Assembly (NCBI GenBank): GCA_036645575.1
Contig: JAVXNW010000012.1
Coordinates: 1 to 37,210 of the forward strand
From: JAVXNW01 sp036645575
GTDB lineage: Bacteria > Bacillota > Clostridia > Christensenellales > Aristaeellaceae
Reading direction: 5' to 3'
DNA length: 37,210 nucleotides
The position numbers and the translations under genes are program-made. The notes under the pieces are model-generated. The model was not told the origin of the DNA. It did no database searches and saw only the letters and a program-made list of their open reading frames with translations. Positions within the stretch are counted from its first letter, which is position 1. Every line of letters starts with the position of its first letter. Shown piece after piece: positions 24,466 to 31,800 of this stretch.

Positions 24466-26697
24466 TCACGTTTCTAACAGCAGTTGTTCGAATTTTTCGG
24501 CGGGCACCGGTCTGGAATAGTAGTAGCCCTGCGCGGTTTCGCAGCCGCACGCGCGCAGGAAATGCACCTGTTCGCGCGTCTCGACGCCCTCCGCCACGAC
24601 GGACATATTTAACTCCTTGGCCATGCGGATGATGTTGGCGACGACCGCCTTTTCACGCTGCGAGTTGAGCGTCTCCCCCAACATAAAGCGATCCAGCTTG
24701 AGCGTGTCCACCGGGAGGCTTTTGAGTACGTTGAGCGAGGAATAGCCCGAGCCAAAGTCGTCCAGCGAGATGCGAAAGCCCGCCTGATGCAGCTCATCCA
24801 ACACGCAAATCAGCTTGTCCATCTCCGTATAGACGAGATTTTCGGTGATTTCAAGCTCGATCATCCGCGCGGGTATGCCGCTTTGCCGCAATTCTTCGCA
24901 CACGGTCTTGACATAGGTCGGGCTGTACATATAGCGGCGCGACTGGTTGATGGAAATCGGCACCGTGCGAACGCCCCGCTCCAGCTGAGACCGCATAAAT
25001 TTGCAGAGCTGTTCCAGCATGTACCGGTCCATGCTCGCGATCGCGCCGGTCTTTTCAAACAGGAAAATGAACTCATTGGGCATGATGAGGGTGCCATCCT
25101 GCTTAATCCAGCGGACAAGCGCCTCTCCGCCCACGATTTTTTCGCTCGAAAGGTCGTATTTGGGTTGGATGTACAGCTTAAACTCGCCGTTTTCAAGCGC
25201 CGCGGGCATGGCCTTTTCAAGCGCCGCGTCGCGCTCAATCCGGCGCTGCATTTCCACATCGTAAATGGCGATATCTGTCGCCTGCCCGCCCTTGGCCGCC
25301 TTGCGCGCAATGTTCGATTTTTCGATGGCGGACAGCACGCCCTCGTCCCGATTGTCGATCTTGTATGCGCCAAAGGCCGTCTGCACGGCGTGATAGCCGC
25401 CCGACGGCTGCTTCCACCGGGCAATTTGGTCGCGCAGGCGCTCAAGCGCCTCCATCTCTTCCACCCGGCTGTCCTTGGTAAAAAACAAGAACAAGAACTG
25501 ATCGATGCCCACGCGCGCAAAGGCCTCGTCCTTGATCGACGTGCTGGCAAGACAGCGGACGATGTGCGCCAGCAGGTCGTTGCCCGCGCGATAGCCCAGA
25601 TCATTGTTGATGTAGCGAAATTGCTTCACGTCAAAATTGAGCAGCGTATAGCGCTGCGCGCCAAATTGCGCAAAGAGCGCCTGCGCGTCCAGCTTAAAGC
25701 GCTCCGCGTTGGCCGCGCCGGTAAGCGAATCGTAGTACGCCAGGCGCACGATCTTCGCATCCGCCTTTTTTTTCGTCACGTCGATATAAAGCCCGATGAG
25801 GATCAGCAGCAGCGAAATGCCCCCCAGCAAAAGCACGGTAAAGAGGATCACCTTCTGCGACCGCTCAAATACGGTGGTTGCCGGAAGCGAGGTGAACAAA
25901 AACCAGTCGTTTGCGTCCTGAATCGGCGCGTAGGCGAAAAAGCGATCCTCCTCTTTCATGATAAGATGGGCGACGCCGCTCTCGCCGCTTTTGAGGTCGC
26001 CGCTAAACTGTTCCACTATCTCCGCGCGGTTGCGCTCTTTCGCGACTTCCACAATGTTCTTGCCGATTCGTTCCTGCGATGGATGCAAAAGAACATTCCC
26101 GTGCGCATCCACGACGAACGCAATGCCGCTCTCGTGATAAAAGGATATGTCGATGCGCTCGGTCAGCTTATTGAGCTCATAACCTGAAAACAACACGCTG
26201 GCCACGCTGCCCGCGTGGTATACCGGCACCGCGTACACGACGCCCGGCGTCACCTTGTCCACCTTGTCGATGATCGGCTCGGAGAGAAAGCGCGTGCCGT
26301 TGATCGCCGCCTTGAAAAAATCCCGATCCGCCACGGAGAAGCAATGGTCGTCACTGGCGGTGGCGTTGCCCTCCGGATCGACAATCGCGATGCGATACAG
26401 GTCGAATTTCTGGGCTTGCTCCCGAATCCGCGCCATTTTCTTCTCCAGCGGAACCGCCGGATCGGAAATGATCCCATCCGCCAGCACCTCTAAGATGTCA
26501 AAATCGCGCGCGATCTGCCGCTGCACCGAAGCCGCGCCCTGCGTGGCCACCTCCGAAAGGTGCATCCGCGATTCGCTCGTCAATAGGTCGGTAATATATC
26601 TCGCATATAGCACGCTGAGCACGATAAACAACATGGCGGCAAGCACAATAAAAATCAGCCTCTTTTGTCTCTTCACACGCACGTTCTCTATCGCCAC
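24466..26697 (-). CDS. Membrane Cache / degenerate GGDEF / EAL protein (c-di-GMP phosphodiesterase)
   Basis: From GTG 26697 the product is 743 residues: TM1 (about 13-33), an extracellular Cache-type sensor (about 36-290), TM2 (about 293-315), a GGDEF-like domain (about 330-480) and an EAL domain (about 495-735). The GGDEF signature has become GIDQF, so diguanylate cyclase activity is unlikely. The EAL domain keeps EAL, the Asn of SINQS, ELEITEN, DDFGSGYSS, KLD, EGVET and QGYYYSRP, so it should hydrolyse c-di-GMP. The start is uncertain: in-frame ATG 26791 lies upstream of the promoter (26731-26759), leaving GTG at 26697, 26682 or 26676. Confidence 0.88.
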   Translation of the reverse strand: MAIENVRVKRQKRLIFIVLAAMLFIVLSVLYARYITDLLTSESRMHLSEVATQGAASVQRQIARDFDILEVLADGIISDPAVPLEKKMARIREQAQKFDLYRIAIVDPEGNATASDDHCFSVADRDFFKAAINGTRFLSEPIIDKVDKVTPGVVYAVPVYHAGSVASVLFSGYELNKLTERIDISFYHESGIAFVVDAHGNVLLHPSQERIGKNIVEVAKERNRAEIVEQFSGDLKSGESGVAHLIMKEEDRFFAYAPIQDANDWFLFTSLPATTVFERSQKVILFTVLLLGGISLLLILIGLYIDVTKKKADAKIVRLAYYDSLTGAANAERFKLDAQALFAQFGAQRYTLLNFDVKQFRYINNDLGYRAGNDLLAHIVRCLASTSIKDEAFARVGIDQFLFLFFTKDSRVEEMEALERLRDQIARWKQPSGGYHAVQTAFGAYKIDNRDEGVLSAIEKSNIARKAAKGGQATDIAIYDVEMQRRIERDAALEKAMPAALENGEFKLYIQPKYDLSSEKIVGGEALVRWIKQDGTLIMPNEFIFLFEKTGAIASMDRYMLEQLCKFMRSQLERGVRTVPISINQSRRYMYSPTYVKTVCEELRQSGIPARMIELEITENLVYTEMDKLICVLDELHQAGFRISLDDFGSGYSSLNVLKSLPVDTLKLDRFMLGETLNSQREKAVVANIIRMAKELNMSVVAEGVETREQVHFLRACGCETAQGYYYSRPVPAEKFEQLLLET

Positions 26698-26730
26698 CCA
26701 TCTGCTGTAACACTTAACTACCCTTTTTTT

Positions 26731-26759
26731 ATTGTACCATATAATCGTCGGCTTCACAA
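26731..26759 (-). promoter_or_regulatory. Promoter of the EAL protein gene
   Basis: On the minus strand, TTGTGA (26754-26759) and TACAAT (26731-26736) are spaced 17 bp. It places the transcription start near 26724, inside the longest open frame, and so argues for a downstream GTG start. Confidence 0.6.
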
Positions 26760-26833
26760 CAAAATTCAAAAATTGTGTCATTTGTTTCATCACTTTTCCG
26801 GCGCAACCCACCTTTGGGCATTGAGCGCAAAGC

Positions 26834-26867
26834 AAAGCCCCGAAACCTGTACGGTTTCGGGGCTTTT
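26834..26867 (-). terminator. Terminator of the methionine tRNA pair
   Basis: A perfect 14-bp stem (26834-26847 with 26853-26866) with a 5-nt loop lies just downstream of the tRNA-Met CCA end on the minus strand. The T-tract (TTTGCTTTG) is imperfect but the stem is very stable. Confidence 0.82.
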
Positions 26868-26869
26868 CG

Positions 26870-26946
26870 TGGTAGCGGCGGTCGGATTCGAACCAACGAC
26901 ACTCCGGGTATGAACCGAATGCTCTGACCAACTGAGCTACGCCGCC
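26870..26946 (-). tRNA. tRNA-Met (CAT), elongator
   Basis: A 77-nt cloverleaf with an encoded CCA (26870-26872). The acceptor stem is GGCGGCG with CGCCGCT (terminal G·U), the anticodon loop is TTCATAC and the T-loop is TTCGAAT. It lacks the initiator C1×A72 mismatch and the three G-C pairs in the anticodon stem, so it is the elongator. A CAT tRNA could instead be a tRNA-Ile2 substrate of TilS, which cannot be excluded by sequence alone. Confidence 0.9.
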
Positions 26947-26985
26947 AAGACGATGCCAACCATGGATTGCTCTATGATTGGCAGA

Positions 26986-27062
<77 letters not shown>

Positions 27063-27074
27063 ACGACAAGAGTT

Positions 27075-27103
27075 ATAATACCATATATGACCACGCTTGT
27101 CAA
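27075..27103 (-). promoter_or_regulatory. Promoter of the methionine tRNA pair
   Basis: On the minus strand, consensus TTGACA (27098-27103), a 17-bp spacer and TATTAT (27075-27080), about 13 bases before the tRNA-fMet 5' end. Confidence 0.85.
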
Positions 27104-27149
27104 TGGGTTTTTCGCAAATAAGTGCGAATTTCAAAAAATAAATTGCCGG

Positions 27150-27190
27150 GATGGGGCGCGGATGGGTGGCGCGGCGCCAAGTTCCCCATC
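27150..27190 (-). terminator. Possible terminator after mtaD
   Basis: GATGGGG (27150-27156) pairs with CCCCATC (27184-27190), and a GC-rich inner part can also fold. On the minus strand an ATTTATTTTTT tract follows about 5 bases later. Confidence 0.4.
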
Positions 27191-27204
27191 TCGCGCCCCG
27201 CAGA

Positions 27205-28467
27205 TCACGCGGAGGCGCCGATGGCGCGGGCAGATTGCGCCACGTTGGCCAGTATGCGCGGCTTGTCAAGCGTCATAAAGGCGCCGTCTCGGTAGAGCAC
27301 CTTGCCCGCGACCATCGTCATCTTGACGTTGAGCCCCTGCGCCGCATAGACCAGCGCCGCCGGGATGTCCGAGCGCGGAAGCATGTTCTCCGCGTCCCCG
27401 TCAATCAGGATCATGTCGGCCTGCATGCCCGCCTCGATGAGGCCGCAGTCCGCAAGGCCCAGCGCCAGCGCGCCGGTGCGCGTCGCCATCGTGAATGCCG
27501 CGCGCGCGTCCAGCGCGGTCGGGTCGCCCGTCACGCCCTTTTGCAGGATGCTCGCCAGCCGCATATCCGCCAGCATGTCCAGCGCATTGTTGCTCGCCGG
27601 TCCGTCTGTTCCAAGCGCCACCTTGACGCCCGCCTTCAGCATGTCGTTTACCCGCGCAAAGCCGCTCGCGAGCTTTAGGTTGCTCGCCGGATTGTGCGCG
27701 ACAAACACGCCCTTTTGCGCCAAGATCGCGATCTCCGCATCGTCCACATGCACGCAGTGCGCCGCAATCGTCCGCCCGTCAAAGGCGCCAAGCTGGTCAA
27801 AGTAGCGAACCGGCGTCATGCCGCGCCGCTCAAGCGCGCCCGCGACCTCCTCCCGGGTCTCTGAGAGGTGTATGTGCATGCCGATGCCCAGTTCGCGCGC
27901 GACTTCAATCGCGTGCTGGGCGACCGCCTGCTCGGAGGTGTACTCTGCGTGAATCCCCATCGAGACGCGCACGCGCCCATCCCCCGCCATGTGGCAGGCG
28001 TTGTACAAGTCGATCGTGCTATCGACCCCCGCCATGTCGGTACAGCCGCGCGCAATGTCCGCGCGGATGCCGCTCTCGACCGCCGCGCGCCCCACCTGAT
28101 CCATGAAAAAATACATGTCGGCAAAGGCGACGGTGCCGCGCCTGAGCATCTCCATGATCGCCTGCTGCGTCGCCCAATACACGTGCTCGCCCGTCAGCGC
28201 GCCCTCGATCGCCCAAATGACGTGCAGCCAGTCCATCAGCTTGAGGTCGGAGCCGACGCCCCGCTCAAGCGTCATCGCCGCGTGGCAGTGCGTGTTGTAA
28301 AAGCCGGGCGCCAGAATGCCGCCCGCGCCGTCGATTTTTTCGCGCGCGCCGTCCGGGCAGGCCGCCTTCGCGCCCGCATAGACGATTTTCCCGTCCGCTA
28401 CCAGAACCGCGCCGTCCTCGATCACTTCTTTTCCGGTATAGAGGGTGACGTTTTCAATCTTCAACAT
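27205..28467 (-). CDS. mtaD: S-adenosylhomocysteine / 5'-methylthioadenosine deaminase
   Basis: The 420-residue product is an amidohydrolase of the MtaD/SahD (ATZ/TRZ) group, which deaminates the adenine of SAH or methylthioadenosine to the inosine derivative. The metal and catalytic residues are visible: NTHCH (His60, His62), HIHLSET (His198, His200, Glu203), HCVH (His237) and GTDGPASNN (Asp288). The N-terminal composite sheet (1-55) and C-terminal RVLYRDG-like block are typical. AAAGGAG lies before the ATG. It starts 11 bp after the ahcY stop, so the two are co-transcribed and probably act in one pathway. Confidence 0.9.
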   Translation of the reverse strand: MLKIENVTLYTGKEVIEDGAVLVADGKIVYAGAKAACPDGAREKIDGAGGILAPGFYNTHCHAAMTLERGVGSDLKLMDWLHVIWAIEGALTGEHVYWATQQAIMEMLRRGTVAFADMYFFMDQVGRAAVESGIRADIARGCTDMAGVDSTIDLYNACHMAGDGRVRVSMGIHAEYTSEQAVAQHAIEVARELGIGMHIHLSETREEVAGALERRGMTPVRYFDQLGAFDGRTIAAHCVHVDDAEIAILAQKGVFVAHNPASNLKLASGFARVNDMLKAGVKVALGTDGPASNNALDMLADMRLASILQKGVTGDPTALDARAAFTMATRTGALALGLADCGLIEAGMQADMILIDGDAENMLPRSDIPAALVYAAQGLNVKMTMVAGKVLYRDGAFMTLDKPRILANVAQSARAIGASA

Positions 28468-28478
28468 GTGGTGCTCCT

Positions 28479-29726
28479 TTATCCGTTCGCCGCGCCGACG
28501 TAGGCCGCCTGTGCGGGCGTCAAGGCGTCAATCGCAAGGCCCATCGCCTCGAGCTTCATCTCGGCCACCAGCAGGTTGATCGACGCCGGCACCTCCGCAA
28601 CGGTGTTCTCAAGCGCCGCGCAATGCTTGACCAGGTATTCGGCCGACAGCGCCTGCAGGGCAAAGCTGATGTCCATGATCTCCGCCGGATGTCCGTCGCC
28701 CGCCGCGAGGTTGACCAAGCGCCCCTCGGCCAACACATACAGCGTCCGCCCGTCCGCTTGGACGAATCCCTCGATGTTCTGGCGCGCCTCAAATGTGCGC
28801 ACCGCGCCCGCGCGCAGACCCTTTACGTCCACCTCGACGTCGAAGTGCCCGGCGTTGCACAGGATCGCGCCGTCCCGCATGTGCGCCATGTGCTTGGGCG
28901 CAATCACGTCGCGGCAGCCGGTCAATGTGATGAACAATTCGCCTACCTTGGCCGCCTCCTCCATCGTCATCACGTCAAACCCGTCCATCGCGGCCTCGAC
29001 CGCGCGCACCGGGTTCACCTCGCACACCGCGACGCGCGCGCCCATGCCCTTCATGCGCATCGCCGCGCCCTTGCCGCACCAGCCGTACCCCGCGATCACC
29101 ACGCGCTTGCCCGCGATCACCAGATTGGTCGTTCGGGTGATGCCGTCGGTCACCGACTGGCCGGTGCCGTAGCGGTTGTCAAACAGGTACTTCATCTGCG
29201 CATCGTTGACGCACAGCATCGGAAAGGGCAACTGCCCCGCCTGTGCGCGCGCGCGCAGGCGCATGACGCCGGTCGTGGTCTCCTCGCCGCCGCCCATCAG
29301 GTTCTCCCGCAGGTCGGGTCGCTCGTCGCACAATATCTGCGTGAGGTCGCCGCCGTCGTCGATGATGACGTGCGGCATGCACGAAAGCGTCTGGATCAAA
29401 TGCTGATGGTATTCCTCCGGCGTGGCCGCGTGCCACGCGCACACCGTGACGCCCTGCGCGCAAAGCCCCGCCGCCACGTCGTCCTGCGTCGAGAGCGGGT
29501 TGCACCCGGTCGCATAGACCTCGGCGCCACCGGCCTTAAAGAGCAGCGCCGCGCGCGCGGTCTTGGCCTCCAGGTGAATCGACATCGCAATGCGCAGCCC
29601 CGCAAAGGGCTTCTCCGCTTGAAAGCGCTTTTCCAACTTCTCCAAAATCGGCATGTGCGCGCGCACCCATTCGATCTTGCGCATGCCGCTTGGCGCAAGC
29701 GCCGCGTCCCGTATGATAGATTCCAT
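28479..29726 (-). CDS. ahcY: Adenosylhomocysteinase-family hydrolase, possibly S-inosylhomocysteine hydrolase
   Basis: The 415-residue product belongs to the AhcY family, NAD-dependent hydrolases that release homocysteine from its nucleoside thioether. NAD binding is at GYGWCGKG (213-220). Catalytic-type residues are in DDGGDL (Asp123-124), EETTTG (149-153), MKYLFDNRYG (Lys179, Asp183, Asn184) and NAGHFD. It is of the shorter archaeal/Thermotoga type and lacks the C-terminal YY-rich tail of long AhcY proteins. The adenine-contact segment (HMTVET in classical enzymes) reads HLEAKT at 51-56, putting Lys in place of a Glu. With the adjacent SAH deaminase this favours S-inosylhomocysteine as substrate (inference). 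AGGAGGA precedes the ATG. Confidence 0.88.
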   Translation of the reverse strand: MESIIRDAALAPSGMRKIEWVRAHMPILEKLEKRFQAEKPFAGLRIAMSIHLEAKTARAALLFKAGGAEVYATGCNPLSTQDDVAAGLCAQGVTVCAWHAATPEEYHQHLIQTLSCMPHVIIDDGGDLTQILCDERPDLRENLMGGGEETTTGVMRLRARAQAGQLPFPMLCVNDAQMKYLFDNRYGTGQSVTDGITRTTNLVIAGKRVVIAGYGWCGKGAAMRMKGMGARVAVCEVNPVRAVEAAMDGFDVMTMEEAAKVGELFITLTGCRDVIAPKHMAHMRDGAILCNAGHFDVEVDVKGLRAGAVRTFEARQNIEGFVQADGRTLYVLAEGRLVNLAAGDGHPAEIMDISFALQALSAEYLVKHCAALENTVAEVPASINLLVAEMKLEAMGLAIDALTPAQAAYVGAANG

Positions 29727-29764
29727 CGGTTGATCCTCCTATGTAAAGCATTTCCGCGAATGAA

Positions 29765-29797
29765 TCAGGAAAAGGAGATGCGGGTCACCGCGCCGCG
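29765..29797 (-). pseudogene. Vestigial duplicate of an ispF 3' end
   Basis: On the minus strand this short stretch reads as a few codons ending AVTRISFS-stop, against AVTLVSFS-stop at the real end of ispDF about 50 bp upstream. The two share GCGCGGTGACCC and TCCTTTTC with identical spacing. It looks like a leftover from a duplication or from replacement of an ispF copy. Confidence 0.45.
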
Positions 29798-29816
29798 AGA
29801 TTTATTCAGCGGTTCC

Positions 29817-31001
29817 CTAAGAAAAGGACACGAGGGTCACCGCGCTTGCGGAGATGCCCTCTTCCCTGCCCTCGTAGCCCATGCGCTCGGTTGTCGTCGC
29901 CTTGACGTTTACGCAGTCCGCGTCCACCAGGAGCGCCCGCGCCAAATTGCGCGCCATTTCTTCTATATAGGGCGCAATTTTCGGGCGCTGGGCGACGATG
30001 GTCACATCGCAGTTGAGCACCTGCCCCGCGCGCGCTTGAAGCATCTGAACCACGCGCGAAAGCAGCGCCATCGAGCAAATGCCCTTGTAGGCTGGGTCGC
30101 TGTCCGGGAAGTGCCGCCCGATATCGCCCAGTCCCGCCGCGCCCAGCAGCGCGTCAATCAGCGCGTGTACCGCCACGTCCGCGTCCGAGTGCCCGTCCAG
30201 CCCCTTCTCGTGCGCGATCGTCACGCCGCACAGCACCAGCGGCCGCCCGGCGACCAGCCGGTGCGCGTCAAAGCCCTGCCCCACGCGCAGCTTGGTCGTC
30301 AGCAGTTTTTCCATCACGTCAAGGTCCTCCTGCGTCGTCAACTTGCGGTTTGTCCCGCCTTCGCTCGATATCACCAGCTGAACCGATCCAAAATAGTGCT
30401 CGACCAGTGCCGCGTCGTCGGTCGCCAAATAGCCCTCGCGCTCGGCTTGCGCGTGGGCCTTCACAATGATGTCGCGGCGGAATGTCTGCGGGGTCTGCAC
30501 CGCGCGCAGCGCCCCGCGATCGAGCGTCTCCAGTACGCAATTTTGATGATCGACCCGCTTGATCGTATCGGAGATGAGCGTCGCCGCAACGCCGGTTCCG
30601 ACCTTGGCCGCGCGCTCGATCGTCGCACGCACCACGCTTGCGGGCACAAAGGCGCGCGCCGCATCGTGTATCGCGATCAGCTCAACCGATTCCGGCACCG
30701 CCATGAGGCCGTTATTGACCGATTCCTGCCGTGTCGCGCCGCCCGCCACCACTTTTTTGATGAGCGGACATGCGCCCTCGCCTTGAACCAACGCGTCGTA
30801 GGCCGCAAAGTCGTCTTCCGCAAGCACCAGCACCATGCCGTCGATCAGCCCGCACGCGCCCAGCGCGTCCAGGCTCCGCCCGAGCACCGACCGCCCCATC
30901 AGCCGGTAAAATACCTTGTTGATGCCAAGCCCCAGTCGCCGCCCGCGCCCGGCCGCCACCACCACCGCCCAGCAGGTGGGCACTTTGGCGCCGCCTTTCA
31001 C
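29817..31001 (-). CDS. ispDF: Bifunctional IspD/IspF of the MEP isoprenoid pathway
   Basis: The 394-residue fusion carries two MEP-pathway enzymes. Residues about 8-228 are IspD, 2-C-methyl-D-erythritol 4-phosphate cytidylyltransferase (AAGRGRRLG loop, HDAARAF, TPQTF). Residues about 236-394 are IspF, the 2,4-cyclodiphosphate synthase (GQGFDAHR metal site, GHSDADV, FPDSDPAYKG, and C-terminal KATTTERMG). Fusion of these two is known in several bacteria. The start is GTG 31001, overlapping the rqcP stop in a GTGA; no good ribosome-binding site is seen. GTG 30983 is an alternative start. Confidence 0.94.
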   Translation of the reverse strand: MKGGAKVPTCWAVVVAAGRGRRLGLGINKVFYRLMGRSVLGRSLDALGACGLIDGMVLVLAEDDFAAYDALVQGEGACPLIKKVVAGGATRQESVNNGLMAVPESVELIAIHDAARAFVPASVVRATIERAAKVGTGVAATLISDTIKRVDHQNCVLETLDRGALRAVQTPQTFRRDIIVKAHAQAEREGYLATDDAALVEHYFGSVQLVISSEGGTNRKLTTQEDLDVMEKLLTTKLRVGQGFDAHRLVAGRPLVLCGVTIAHEKGLDGHSDADVAVHALIDALLGAAGLGDIGRHFPDSDPAYKGICSMALLSRVVQMLQARAGQVLNCDVTIVAQRPKIAPYIEEMARNLARALLVDADCVNVKATTTERMGYEGREEGISASAVTLVSFS

Positions 31002-31315
31002 GGAATTGCGCGGTACATGCCCGCGGCGTCCGCCTTGAGCACATGCTCAGAGAGCGTAATCACCTCGTACTGGTTCAGGCGGTCGCCGTAGCGCACCGAT
31101 ACGATGTCGCCTACGCGCACATCCGCGCCCGCCTTGGCGGCCTTGCCGTTGAGCATGACATGGCCGGTGTCGCAGGCCTCGTTGGCCAGCGAGCGACGCT
31201 TGATGATGCGCGAGACCTTGAGGTATTTGTCAAGCCGCATTGTGCCCGGCTGAGAAGGGCCGCCGGACGCCTGCGTGCGAGCGTCATCTTTGCGTTTTTC
31301 TTCCTTTTGTTTCAC
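30998..31315 (-). CDS. rqcP: S4-domain RNA-binding protein RqcP (YabO-like)
   Basis: The 105-residue product has a charged N-terminal extension (about 1-24) followed by an S4 domain (MRLDKYLKVSRIIKRRSLANEAC … GHVMLNGKAAKAGADVRVGDIVSVRYG) and the ending GMYRAIP. This matches RqcP/YabO, which binds stalled 50S subunits with RqcH and supports Ala-tail synthesis in ribosome quality control. The order mazG–hup–rqcP is the usual neighbourhood in Bacillota. The start is GTG 31315, chosen because GGGGAGG (31323-31329) lies 7 bases upstream; it is in frame with a longer unsupported ATG start. Confidence 0.88.
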   Translation of the reverse strand: MKQKEEKRKDDARTQASGGPSQPGTMRLDKYLKVSRIIKRRSLANEACDTGHVMLNGKAAKAGADVRVGDIVSVRYGDRLNQYEVITLSEHVLKADAAGMYRAIP

Positions 31316-31374
31316 AGACACGCCTCCCCGGAAAAATTTTCGCTTATACAGGAGCACCCTGCTCGGCCCTACTT

Positions 31375-31400
31375 AAAAAACGTGCCGATGGCACGTTTTT
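31375..31400 (-). terminator. Terminator after hup (bidirectional)
   Basis: CGTGCC (31381-31386) pairs with GGCACG (31390-31395), extended by flanking A and T runs (31375-31380, 31396-31400). On the minus strand TTTTTT follows the stem. It separates hup from rqcP, so rqcP may depend on readthrough. Confidence 0.85.
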
Positions 31401-31435
31401 CGAGTTAGCCAAGCACCCTCGACCCAATGTGCGCC

Positions 31436-31705
31436 TTACAGCGCGTCTTTAAAGGTCTTTCCGGGTTTGAATGCGGGCGCCTTGGACGCGGCAATCTTGA
31501 TCGTCTCGCCAGTCGCGGGATTGCGGCCTTCGCGCTCGGTCCGCTCGCGAACCTCAAACGTGCCAAATCCGGTCAGCTGAACCTTTTCGCCCTGCTTCAG
31601 CGCTTCAACAATGGTATCGAGTACAGCGGTCAGCGCGACGTCCGCCTGCTTTTGGGTCAACCCGGATTTCTCCGCAACGGCGGCCACAAAGGATGTTTTA
31701 TTCAC
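31436..31705 (-). CDS. hup: HU-family nucleoid DNA-binding protein
   Basis: The 89-residue product is a histone-like HU protein that bends DNA as a dimer. It has the N-terminal helices (MNKTSFVAAVAEKSGLTQ), GFGTFEVRER, the DNA-binding arm motif GRNPATGETI and the final KPGKTFKDAL. The length is standard. The start is GTG 31705 with GGAGGT 7 bases upstream; it gives the usual MNKT N-terminus, while an in-frame ATG at 31723 would add six atypical residues. It has its own promoter and terminator. Confidence 0.96.
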   Translation of the reverse strand: MNKTSFVAAVAEKSGLTQKQADVALTAVLDTIVEALKQGEKVQLTGFGTFEVRERTEREGRNPATGETIKIAASKAPAFKPGKTFKDAL

Positions 31706-31739
31706 GATAGACACCTCCATCAATGTTGGGGAAACTCAA

Positions 31740-31768
31740 TCCATAGAACCAATTCTATATTCTGTCAA
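31740..31768 (-). promoter_or_regulatory. hup promoter with a small inverted repeat
   Basis: On the minus strand, TTGACA (31763-31768), a 17-bp spacer and a weak TATGGA (31740-31745). A perfect inverted repeat ATAGAA-CCAA-TTCTAT (31743-31758) fills the spacer and touches the -10 box, so it could be an operator. Confidence 0.5.
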
Positions 31769-31800
31769 ACTTACTCGGATTCCTGCACCAAAACAGATTT

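Noticed and set aside
26698..26931. N-terminal extension of the EAL protein frame up to 26931
   Set aside because: It would run into the tRNA-Met gene and its terminator and crosses the likely promoter at 26731-26759.
29727..29816. SAM or SAH riboswitch upstream of ahcY
   Set aside because: The gap is 90 bp, contains the ispF remnant and shows no recognisable aptamer core or terminator.
28623..31091. 822-codon open frame on the plus strand, antisense to ahcY and ispDF
   Set aside because: It lies opposite well-identified genes, is rich in Arg/His/Ala as expected from reversed GC-rich codons, and shows no recognisable domain or ribosome-binding site.
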